Source of the DNA: Xanthobacteraceae bacterium
GTDB lineage: Bacteria; Pseudomonadota; Alphaproteobacteria; Rhizobiales; Xanthobacteraceae
Assembly (NCBI GenBank): GCA_022844205.1
Contig: JALHMF010000001.1
Location: 432,028-496,027 of the forward strand
Reading direction: 5' to 3'
Length of the DNA stretch: 64,000 nucleotides
Part shown: positions 56,992 to 64,000 of the stretch, one piece after another
Position numbering within the stretch: the stretch's first letter is position 1
How the letters are laid out: each line of letters starts with the position of its first letter
Program-made: the position numbers and the translations under genes
The notes under the pieces: model-generated
What the model was told of the DNA's origin: nothing
Seen by the model: the letters and a program-made list of their open reading frames with translations, nothing else
The model's database searches: none

Positions 56992-58137
56992 ATGGCCGCC
57001 TACGGCCTGCACACCCATATTCGCGGCAACAAGGCGCGCTCGCTCTTTCTGCTGATCGGGCTGTTCTTTCTTGTCTATGTATTGACTTTCGCTTTCGTAC
57101 TGGCGTTCGAGGCGTTCACCAATCAGGACGCCTCGCTGAACTGGATTCTGACGCTCGCGATCGCCGACTTCAAAAATCTCTGGTGGGTGGCGACCCTTGC
57201 GACGTTCATCTGGATCGTGATCGCCTACGGCTTCCACCAGTCGATGATCGACAGCATCACCGGCGGCCATGAGGTCACGCGGCAGCAGGAGCCGAAGCTT
57301 TACAATCTGCTGGAAAATCTCTGCATCTCGCGCGGCATTCCGATGCCGAAGCTGAAAGTGATGCCGTCGAGCGCGCTCAATGCCTTCTCCACCGGCCTGA
57401 ACCAGAAGCAGTATTCGATCACGGTCACGAGCGATCTCGCCAAGCGCCTGAAGGACGACGAGATCGAGGCCGTGCTCGCGCATGAGCTGACGCATATCCG
57501 CAATGGCGACGTGCAGCTGATGGTGATCGCGACCGTGATCGCGGGCATCGTTTCTTTCTTCGGCGAATTGCTGTTCCGCGGAATGTTCCGCACCAACTCC
57601 TCCTGGAGCACACGCTCTTCCCGCGGCAGTTCTTCCGGCGGCAGCCGCAAGGGTGGCGGCGGTGCCATCATCGCGATCCTGATCGCGGTGGCGCTTGTCG
57701 CCATCGCATGGCTTCTTTCCATCGTGGTGAAGATGTCGCTCTCGCGCTCGCGCGAATACCTCGCCGACGCCGGCTCGGTGGAACTGACCAAGAATCCCGA
57801 TGCGATGATCCGCGCCCTGCGCAAGATCGAGGGGCGCGGCGAACTCGAAGGCTCGACTTCTTCCATTATGGAAATGTGCCTCGACAATCCGCGCTCCGGC
57901 TTCGTCGATTTGTTCGCGACCCATCCGTCCATCGACGCGCGTGTCGATGCGCTGATCCGCTTTGCCGGGGGCAAGGATCCGGGACCGATCGACATGCCGG
58001 AAGTCGATAAGGCGATTGCACAGGAAGCTGCTGCGGGCGAGGATTCGGAGACGCAGGAAACAACATCCGAACCCGCGCCATCGTCGTCCGGCCCATGGAC
58101 GCAGCCGATGCCCAAGGCGAATCCCTGGGATCGCTAG
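56992..58137 (+). CDS. htpX: M48 zinc metalloprotease, HtpX-like
   Basis: A 381-residue membrane protease with helices near 17-40, 48-82 and 175-195/225-245. The zinc motif is HELTH (164-168, LAHELTHIR), and the third ligand region SREYLADAGSVEL follows. HtpX degrades misfolded membrane proteins. It has a glycine/serine-rich insert between helices and an acidic tail. It pairs with lemA 148 bases upstream. ATG 56992. Confidence 0.9.
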   Translation: MAAYGLHTHIRGNKARSLFLLIGLFFLVYVLTFAFVLAFEAFTNQDASLNWILTLAIADFKNLWWVATLATFIWIVIAYGFHQSMIDSITGGHEVTRQQEPKLYNLLENLCISRGIPMPKLKVMPSSALNAFSTGLNQKQYSITVTSDLAKRLKDDEIEAVLAHELTHIRNGDVQLMVIATVIAGIVSFFGELLFRGMFRTNSSWSTRSSRGSSSGGSRKGGGGAIIAILIAVALVAIAWLLSIVVKMSLSRSREYLADAGSVELTKNPDAMIRALRKIEGRGELEGSTSSIMEMCLDNPRSGFVDLFATHPSIDARVDALIRFAGGKDPGPIDMPEVDKAIAQEAAAGEDSETQETTSEPAPSSSGPWTQPMPKANPWDR

Positions 58138-58153
58138 ATCGCGCTTAAAAAAA

Positions 58154-58870
58154 TCAAACGCTGGTCGTGAGATTGATCAGCCAGTCCGGTGCGGCGTCGT
58201 TCAGAACGGCTTCGAGCCGCTTATCCAGGCCGGTCAATACGGCAAGACCAAGGATTGCAAACACAGCCCCCGCGATCGGCTTCGCCCTTCTTGAAATCGC
58301 CCCAAGCGATTGCTTGCGGTTCGCGACCAGCGCCTTCGATCCGAATGCAAACAGTGCCAGCACGCTCGCGGCCCCGAGTGCGAAGAAGAGCATCCGTATT
58401 GCCGCGACGAAAATGTCGCCCGCCTCGGCGGCAAGCGCGAAAGCCGCCCCCAGCGTTGGCCCGGAACACGGCGTCCAGACGATGCCGGTCAGCGCGCCGA
58501 TGGCGAATTGTCCCCACAGGCCGTACGCACTCGCATCCTGCGCCAGCGTGGCGCCGCGGTTGCTCAAGCCCGCGAAAATCGCCGAAGCGCGCTCCTGCAA
58601 TGCGGGCACCAGCAGCGTTACACCTGCGATCAGAAACAGGACCGCGGCGATGGTGCGAAGTGCACGCTCGTCGAGTCCGAGCAGGCTTCCCGTCGCGGCA
58701 ATGGCGACGCCGGCAACGGTGAAGCTGAGTGCCAGACCGGCGGCAAGCGCCACCGGCCCCCATTTCCCGTGCAGGAAAGCCGAGCCGATCATCACCGGCA
58801 GGATCGGCAGCACGCACGGATTGATCGTGGTGAGTACGCCCGCGATGTAACTCAGCACGAGCGCGGTCAT
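58154..58870 (-). CDS. CcdA/DsbD-like thiol-electron transporter
   Basis: A 238-residue integral membrane protein with six helices. The redox Cys pair is in NPCVLPILP (C18) and WTPCSGPTLG, the standard CcdA signature. It carries electrons from cytoplasmic thioredoxin across the membrane to periplasmic partners. The gene upstream on the same strand encodes a periplasmic thioredoxin with WCPSC, 15 bases before, a natural acceptor. ATG 58870. Confidence 0.88.
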   Translation of the reverse strand: MTALVLSYIAGVLTTINPCVLPILPVMIGSAFLHGKWGPVALAAGLALSFTVAGVAIAATGSLLGLDERALRTIAAVLFLIAGVTLLVPALQERASAIFAGLSNRGATLAQDASAYGLWGQFAIGALTGIVWTPCSGPTLGAAFALAAEAGDIFVAAIRMLFFALGAASVLALFAFGSKALVANRKQSLGAISRRAKPIAGAVFAILGLAVLTGLDKRLEAVLNDAAPDWLINLTTSV

Positions 58871-58885
58871 CGGAAGGATTTCTCG

Positions 58886-59272
58886 TTATAGTGCCGAGCG
58901 GACGACGGCGGTGACTTTCACCGGATCGGGGTCGTAGGTGACGCGCGAGACTTCCTTGCCGCCCTTGAAGGCGATGATGGTGGCCTGCTTCGTCACTTTA
59001 TAGTCCGCGAGAAAACCGCGGTCGCGGTCGTAGTTCACGCGAACGGTCTGGACCTTGGCGAGCGCCGGGTCCTTGAACAACTCGTCCATGGTGGACATCT
59101 GACTGCGGCAGGACGGGCACCAGTCGGCATGGACATGCACGACCACCGGTGCGCCCGACTGGATCGCGGTTTCAAGCTTCGATTTTTCATAAGGGGCAAA
59201 AACCTTGGCGGCCAGCGCTGGTGTGGCCACCATCAGGGCGAGTGCCCCCAAAGCCATAATCAATCTGCGCAT
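58886..59272 (-). CDS. Periplasmic thioredoxin-like protein
   Basis: A 128-residue secreted protein with a signal peptide (MALGALALMVATPALA) and the active site WCPSC (C52, C55) in a short thioredoxin fold. The non-standard PS dipeptide differs from WCGPC. It is followed by the CcdA-like gene, so a CcdA-fed reducing pair for cytochrome c or outer-membrane thiols is plausible. Confidence 0.85.
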   Translation of the reverse strand: MRRLIMALGALALMVATPALAAKVFAPYEKSKLETAIQSGAPVVVHVHADWCPSCRSQMSTMDELFKDPALAKVQTVRVNYDRDRGFLADYKVTKQATIIAFKGGKEVSRVTYDPDPVKVTAVVRSAL

Positions 59273-59368
59273 GATTCTCTCCCATGTTGCCCTTCATTGG
59301 CGCAGGCGGAAGCCCTCGGCCAATAACGGTTCATCACAAATACGAGACAGAGGGGATGTTTGTTACAT

Positions 59369-60478
59369 TCACCCTTCCCACGCCCGCGGGCGGTAGAAGG
59401 TGTGCACGCCGATGCGCTGAAGCGTGCGCATTTCGCGGATCCAGCTCGGGCTCACCCAGTACGCGTGGTAGTGGGTGGCCTTGCCGACATCCGAAAGCCA
59501 TATCTTGCCGTCGAGCATGTCGCGGGCGATTTCGGTCGCCATTTTCCAATGCGCTGGCTCGGTCACGATCAGTTTCTTGCCCTCGCAGGCAAAGGTGAAC
59601 TGACAGGCGAGATAGCGGTGCGCGTTTTGATAGACCACGCCGCAGATGTCTTCCGGGTAGAAGCCGGAAAAGGCGCGGTTGACGACCACCTGCGCCACCG
59701 CGACCTGGCCGCGATAAGGCTCCGAGCGGCTTTCGAAATAGACGGCTTCCGCGAGACACTTTTCCGCTTTCGCCCGCGCCGCTATGCCGAGTCCGAGGCG
59801 ATCCGAGGGACTGCGCGGCTGCCCCTCCTCGCCGGTGACGATGCCCTTGTTCGCGATCGTGGTTGAGCCGGCCGCGGCGCGGCCGGTCGGCAGCGAGACA
59901 TTCTGCAAGCGTTCCACCGGGCTGATGCCCTGATGCTCGAAATTCAGCGCCGGCAGGTCGGCTTCGCTCGTGTTGAAGAAAAGTTTTGAGATGCGCGCGG
60001 CGACACCCGCCGGCGGCGTCGGATCGAGGCTCGCCATCAGCGAACCGGCATGATCCGCGCGCGGTGTATTTTCCGGCTCGGCCTCGGCGGTTTGCTGTGG
60101 CTCAGGTTCGGCTTCCGGCTGCTTTGCGGCAACCTCAAGCCTGTCCGCTTTCATGGCCCGATTGACCGTTTGCACCGGCTCCATCGGCGCGGCCTGGTCG
60201 GCGCCTGCACGGGGATTGATCGAGCCGGTAATGTCGAGGCTCGCCGGAAGCACCGGGATCCCGGCGCCCATCGGGCGCGGCAGCGAGAAGGTCGCCGTGC
60301 GCAAAGTCGACATCGGATTGGAGAGAAAGAATGAGCGCGCGCGTTCCACCACTTGCGGCTGGTTCACAAGCAGGCTCGCGAGATCCTGATAGGCGAGGCG
60401 GTCGGTATTGATGAGGAAAATAGACAAGGCGCAAGCGGAGCGCGCGGCGTAACGACGCCGTATCAGCGACGCAAACAT
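59369..60478 (-). CDS. SleB-type cell wall hydrolase
   Basis: A 369-residue protein. A hydrophobic start, a long disordered proline/glutamate region (about 100-150), and a C-terminal Hydrolase_2 domain (about 235-365) with EKCLAEAVYFESRSEPYRG (catalytic Glu) and CQFTFACEG. This domain cleaves peptidoglycan in SleB spore hydrolases; in Rhizobiales it is found in many non-sporulating species. ATG 60478 is used. Confidence 0.85.
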   Translation of the reverse strand: MFASLIRRRYAARSACALSIFLINTDRLAYQDLASLLVNQPQVVERARSFFLSNPMSTLRTATFSLPRPMGAGIPVLPASLDITGSINPRAGADQAAPMEPVQTVNRAMKADRLEVAAKQPEAEPEPQQTAEAEPENTPRADHAGSLMASLDPTPPAGVAARISKLFFNTSEADLPALNFEHQGISPVERLQNVSLPTGRAAAGSTTIANKGIVTGEEGQPRSPSDRLGLGIAARAKAEKCLAEAVYFESRSEPYRGQVAVAQVVVNRAFSGFYPEDICGVVYQNAHRYLACQFTFACEGKKLIVTEPAHWKMATEIARDMLDGKIWLSDVGKATHYHAYWVSPSWIREMRTLQRIGVHTFYRPRAWEG

Positions 60479-60589
60479 CGGCTTACCCCACGCAACGCAA
60501 CGCTACCGATCCCGTGGTCCCGGAACAGGGACTAGGGCTACGTTCTCACCCGATTAACCTTGCTAGCGAGTTAACGGGTTGGGGCGGGC

Positions 60590-63340
60590 TTATTTGCGGG
60601 AAGTGCGGGGCTTTTTCGTGAGCTTTTTCTTGCCCCTGGAAGCCGCTTGTTGGGCGGGCTTTCGCGCGCCTGCCTTATTGTTGCCGGCTGCGAGGGCCGC
60701 GCGCGCCGCCGCGAGCCGCGCGATCGGCACCCGGAACGGCGAGCAGGAAACATAATCGAGGCCGATCTCGTCGCAGAACGCGACCGAGGCCGGGTCGCCG
60801 CCATGCTCGCCGCAGATGCCGAGCTTGATGTCCGGGCGAACCGCGCGCCCGCGCTCGGTCGCGATTTTCACAAGTTCACCGACTCCGTCGCGATCGATCG
60901 AGATGAAGGGGTCCACCGCGAGCACGCCCTTCTCGACATAGGTACCAAGAAATAGGGCGGCGTCGTCTCTCGAAATACCGAAGGCGGTCTGCGTCAGATC
61001 GTTCGTGCCGTAGGAGAAGAACTCGGCGGTTTCCGCGATCTCGCCTGCGCGCAGGCAGGCGCGCGGCAGTTCGATCATAGTGCCCACCTGGTAAGCGAAT
61101 TTGTAGCCGGTCTCCATGGCTACCGCCTCGGCCATGGCATCGATGCGCGCCTTCACGAGATCGAACTCCGCCTTGGTCGCGATCAGCGGCACCATCACTT
61201 CCGGCTCGATGGCGGAGCCGGTGTTGCGGCCCGCCGCCACCACGGCCTCGAAAATGGCGCGCGCCTGCATCTCCGCGATTTCCGGATAGGCGATGGCGAG
61301 CCGGCAGCCGCGGAAGCCAAGCATCGGATTGAACTCTGACAATTCCTGCGCGCGGTAGCGCAGCTTGTCGGGCGAAGTATCCATTGCCGCGGCCACTTCG
61401 ACAATCTCCTCCTCGGTATGCGGGAGGAATTCGTGCAGCGGCGGATCGAGCAGACGGATCGTCACCGGCATGCCCTGCATGATTTCAAAGAGTGCCGTGA
61501 AATCCTCCCGCTGCATCGGCAGGAGTTTTGCGAGCGCCGCGCGGCGTCCCCTTTCGTCGTTGGCGAGGATCATCTCGCGCACGGCAAGGATGCGTTCCCC
61601 GTCGAAGAACATGTGTTCGGTGCGGCAGAGGCCGATGCCTTCGGCGCCGAACTCGCGCGCGGCACGGGCATCCGCGGGCGTATCGGCGTTGGCGCGCACC
61701 TTCAGGCGGCGGCATTTGTCCGCCCAGCCCATCAGCGTCGCGAACTCGCCGGAGAGTTCCGGCTGCAGCATCGGCACCTTGCCCGCGAGCACCTGTCCGG
61801 TGGAGCCGTCGATGGTAATGACATCGCCCGCCTTGAAGCTGTGCGGGCCGGAATTCATCGTGCCCTTCGCATAATCGACGCGAATGGAACCGGCGCCCGA
61901 AACGCAGGGCTTGCCCATGCCGCGCGCAACCACCGCGGCATGCGAGGTCATGCCGCCGCGCGTGGTCAGGATTCCCTCGGCCGCGTGCATGCCATGAATG
62001 TCCTCGGGCGAAGTTTCGACGCGGACGAGGATGACTTTTTTACCCTGCCGCTTCAGGTTCTCGGCTTCATCGGAAGAAAAAATGATCTCGCCCGAAGCCG
62101 CGCCCGGCGAAGCGGGCAGGCCGCTTGCGATGATCTTGCGTTCCGCCTTCGGATCGATGGTCGGGTGCAAAAGCTGGTCGAGCCCTGCCGGATCGATGCG
62201 CGCTACGGCCTGTTCGTGCGTGATGAGTTTTTCGTTCGCCATCTCGACGGCGATACGCACCGCGGCCTTCGTTGTGCGCTTGCCGGAGCGGGCCTGCAGC
62301 ATGAAGAGCTTGCCGCGCTCGACGGTGAACTCAAGATCTTGCATGTCGCGATAGTGCTTTTCCAGCGCCTCGGACGTTTTCACGAACTGCCGGTACACAT
62401 CCGGCATCGCGGTTTCCAGCGACTGCTTGTCGGAGCCGGCGCGCTGCCGCGCGGCTTCGGTCAGGTCCTGGGGCGTGCGGATGCCGGCGACGACGTCCTC
62501 GCCCTGCGCGTTGATGAGGAATTCGCCGTAAAGCTGTTTTTCGCCGGTGGACGGATTGCGCGTGAAGGCGACGCCGGTGGCGGAGTCCTCGCCCATATTG
62601 CCGAACACCATCGCCTGCACGTTGACGGCAGTGCCCCAGTCGGCGGGAATGTGATGCAGGCGCCGATAGGTGACGGCGCGCTGGTTCATCCAGGAATCGA
62701 ACACCGCGTTGATGGCGCCCCAGAGCTGCTCATGCGGATCTTGCGGAAACGGTTCGGTATTTTCCGAGGCCACCAGCTCCTTGTAGCGGGTCACGATTAT
62801 TTTCCAGTCGCCGGACGAAAGCTCGGTATCGAGTGAGTAGCCGCGCTCGTTCTTGTAGCCTTCGAGGATCTCCTCGAAATGATGGTGCTCGATGTCGAGC
62901 ACCACATTCGAATACATCTGGATGAAACGGCGATAGCTGTCATAGGCGAAGCGCGCATCCGCGCCCTTCGCCACCGCCTCGACCGTCTCGTCGTTCAGGC
63001 CGAGGTTCAGCACGGTGTCGAGCATGCCCGGCATGGAGGCGCGGGCACCCGAGCGAACCGAAACCAGCAGTGGATTTTTCGGATCGCCGAATTTCTTGCC
63101 GGTCGTCACGCCGACCTTTTTCAGCGCGGCTTCCACCTGCGGCTTCAGTTCGGGGGGGAGTTTCTTGCCCTTGCCGTAATAGAAGACGCAGGCCTCGGTA
63201 ATGATGGTGAAACCCGGCGGAACGGGCAGGCCGAGGTTCGACATCTCGGCGAGATTGGCGCCCTTGCCGCCGAGCAGGTCGCGCATGGCCGCCTTGCCCT
63301 CGGCTTTTCCGGCTCCGAAAAAATAGACCCATTTCGCCAT
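60590..63340 (-). CDS. ppdK: Pyruvate phosphate dikinase
   Basis: Interconverts pyruvate, ATP and Pi with PEP, AMP and PPi. The 916-residue enzyme has an N-terminal ATP-grasp domain (WVYFFGAGKAEGKAAMRDLLGGKGANL), the phosphohistidine domain with GGMTSHAAVVARGMGKPCVSG (split across this), and a C-terminal PEP-binding TIM barrel with ICGEHGGDPAS. The tail is lysine-rich. ATG 63340 (MAKWVYFF) is chosen; a longer frame starts at 63526 and adds non-family residues. Single gene. Confidence 0.95.
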   Translation of the reverse strand: MAKWVYFFGAGKAEGKAAMRDLLGGKGANLAEMSNLGLPVPPGFTIITEACVFYYGKGKKLPPELKPQVEAALKKVGVTTGKKFGDPKNPLLVSVRSGARASMPGMLDTVLNLGLNDETVEAVAKGADARFAYDSYRRFIQMYSNVVLDIEHHHFEEILEGYKNERGYSLDTELSSGDWKIIVTRYKELVASENTEPFPQDPHEQLWGAINAVFDSWMNQRAVTYRRLHHIPADWGTAVNVQAMVFGNMGEDSATGVAFTRNPSTGEKQLYGEFLINAQGEDVVAGIRTPQDLTEAARQRAGSDKQSLETAMPDVYRQFVKTSEALEKHYRDMQDLEFTVERGKLFMLQARSGKRTTKAAVRIAVEMANEKLITHEQAVARIDPAGLDQLLHPTIDPKAERKIIASGLPASPGAASGEIIFSSDEAENLKRQGKKVILVRVETSPEDIHGMHAAEGILTTRGGMTSHAAVVARGMGKPCVSGAGSIRVDYAKGTMNSGPHSFKAGDVITIDGSTGQVLAGKVPMLQPELSGEFATLMGWADKCRRLKVRANADTPADARAAREFGAEGIGLCRTEHMFFDGERILAVREMILANDERGRRAALAKLLPMQREDFTALFEIMQGMPVTIRLLDPPLHEFLPHTEEEIVEVAAAMDTSPDKLRYRAQELSEFNPMLGFRGCRLAIAYPEIAEMQARAIFEAVVAAGRNTGSAIEPEVMVPLIATKAEFDLVKARIDAMAEAVAMETGYKFAYQVGTMIELPRACLRAGEIAETAEFFSYGTNDLTQTAFGISRDDAALFLGTYVEKGVLAVDPFISIDRDGVGELVKIATERGRAVRPDIKLGICGEHGGDPASVAFCDEIGLDYVSCSPFRVPIARLAAARAALAAGNNKAGARKPAQQAASRGKKKLTKKPRTSRK

Positions 63341-63537
63341 CGGAAAATCCGGCTCAAACGGTGGAGAAAAGAAGGTGGATGGGCGTCCCGGATGCTTAGC
63401 CTGTGGGTTTGCGCACTGCAATAAGGCATTGCGCAACGCGAGGAAATAGTTGGAGAAGCCCCCGATTTGGCTCATCATCCGCATGAAACGGCCATCCGAT
63501 TCCCCGAGGCCGGTTCGAAGGCTCAAAGGAGCACGCG

Positions 63538-63741
63538 ATGAAATTTCCGCTCAGGCTGCACGCGCCTTCGACGGCAAAATTTCTCACTGCACTCCTCCTG
63601 TTTGCGCTTGCGTTGTTCGGACAATTTTCTCCCGAGACGACCTTCATCGGCCAGTATCAGTTCTGGCTCGCCATCGCCGCGTTTGTGATTGTCACCCTCG
63701 ACTGCGTGGTGGCGCCGGACCGCTCTCCCGCACGCCGCTGA
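63538..63741 (+). CDS. Small membrane protein, first tandem copy
   Basis: A 67-residue product with a hydrophobic helix (LTALLLFALALFGQF) and FWLAIAAFVIVTLDCV. ATG 63538 has AAGGAG upstream. It is similar to the next ORF at 63854 (FWLAIAAY), so the two are tandem paralogs. Divergent from ppdK. Confidence 0.65.
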   Translation: MKFPLRLHAPSTAKFLTALLLFALALFGQFSPETTFIGQYQFWLAIAAFVIVTLDCVVAPDRSPARR

Positions 63742-63853
63742 TCGCTCCAGGCCCGATTTCGCGTTGCACACAGGGGTCATGGCGGCGCCCCCGCGCGGCG
63801 CTTATACTTTTGTCTGTCTCGATTCTTCGAGGCATTCAAAGGGGAAGGAAAGA

Positions 63854-64000
63854 ATGAGACTCAGTGCACCCACGCAAGCGATCTTCATCGTAGCACTGCT
63901 CCTCGCCGTGCTGGCCATCATCGGCCAGCTCGTGCCGACAGTGCCGTATGTATCCGCCTACAAGTTCTGGCTTGCGATTGCCGCCTATGCGGTGCTCGCT
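63854..64000 (+). CDS. Small membrane protein, second tandem copy, partial
   Basis: 49 residues before the window edge: two hydrophobic helices (AIFIVALLLAVLAIIGQL and FWLAIAAYAVLA), with the same spacing as the preceding gene, and a purine-rich RBS (GGGGAAGGAAAG) before ATG 63854. The C-terminus is outside the window. Function unknown. Confidence 0.6.
   Translation, partial: MRLSAPTQAIFIVALLLAVLAIIGQLVPTVPYVSAYKFWLAIAAYAVLA

Overview
The window is a stretch of chromosome from an alphaproteobacterium of the order Hyphomicrobiales (Rhizobiales), probably close to the Bradyrhizobiaceae/Xanthobacteraceae. The grounds are a G+C near 60 %, the GANTC methyltransferase CcrM, an ATP synthase Fo operon (atpI-B-E-b'-b) without F1 genes beside it, DUF1236 and DUF2865 periplasmic proteins, and dispersed intergenic palindromes of the kind common in that group. 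Most of it is core chromosome. I saw no tRNA, rRNA, CRISPR array, transposase or prophage.

Layout, left to right. 1-5.2 kb: end of a GtrA-like gene, then hisG-hisZ and hisS, separated by an oppositely oriented outer-membrane protein gene with a His-rich segment and a perfect 21-bp palindrome over its promoter. 5.3-11.8 kb: an orphan sigma-54 activator, an omega-amino acid:pyruvate aminotransferase, a TipF-like degenerate EAL protein, a HAD hydrolase and a cheY-cheZ pair. 12.1-21.3 kb: ribF-ileS-lspA, a secreted protein, an M16 peptidase pair and a lipoprotein. 21.3-24.4 kb: the Fo operon between two nearly identical repeats. 24.4-33.6 kb: smc, a DsbA-like protein and dciA facing mutY, then ridA and a Kef-type antiporter. 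32.9-41.3 kb: ccrM with an outer-membrane protein gene, a radical-SAM protein, a glycosyltransferase, moaB with a zinc metallopeptidase, and rnhB with a membrane glycosyltransferase. 41.3-50.6 kb: a DJ-1/PfpI protein, a broken toxin-antitoxin pair, cytochrome bd oxidase (cydAB), a methyltransferase, a purine permease, a family-4 uracil-DNA glycosylase and ETF-ubiquinone oxidoreductase. 50.6-56.2 kb: small envelope proteins, an alternative oxidase and a low-G+C SIR2-domain gene set among repeats. 56.3-64 kb: lemA-htpX, a CcdA-thioredoxin pair, a SleB-type hydrolase, pyruvate phosphate dikinase and two tandem small membrane proteins.

Themes. Respiration is well represented: ETF-QO feeds electrons to ubiquinone, and two terminal quinol oxidases, one bd-type and one a di-iron alternative oxidase, can drain the pool. 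DNA maintenance is also prominent (smc, dciA, mutY, UDG, rnhB, ccrM). Envelope quality control is represented by LemA/HtpX, DsbA-like, CcdA/thioredoxin, M16 and SleB proteins.

The most unusual signals are: a 0.5-kb low-G+C tract inside the editing domain of ileS; an in-frame palindrome in the same gene that shares its core with intergenic repeats; near-identical repeats flanking the Fo operon; the SIR2 gene as a candidate single-gene defence effector; the His-rich barrel with its operator-like palindrome; and a structured composite repeat beside the SIR2 gene. All gene calls rest on reading translated motifs; no database search was run.
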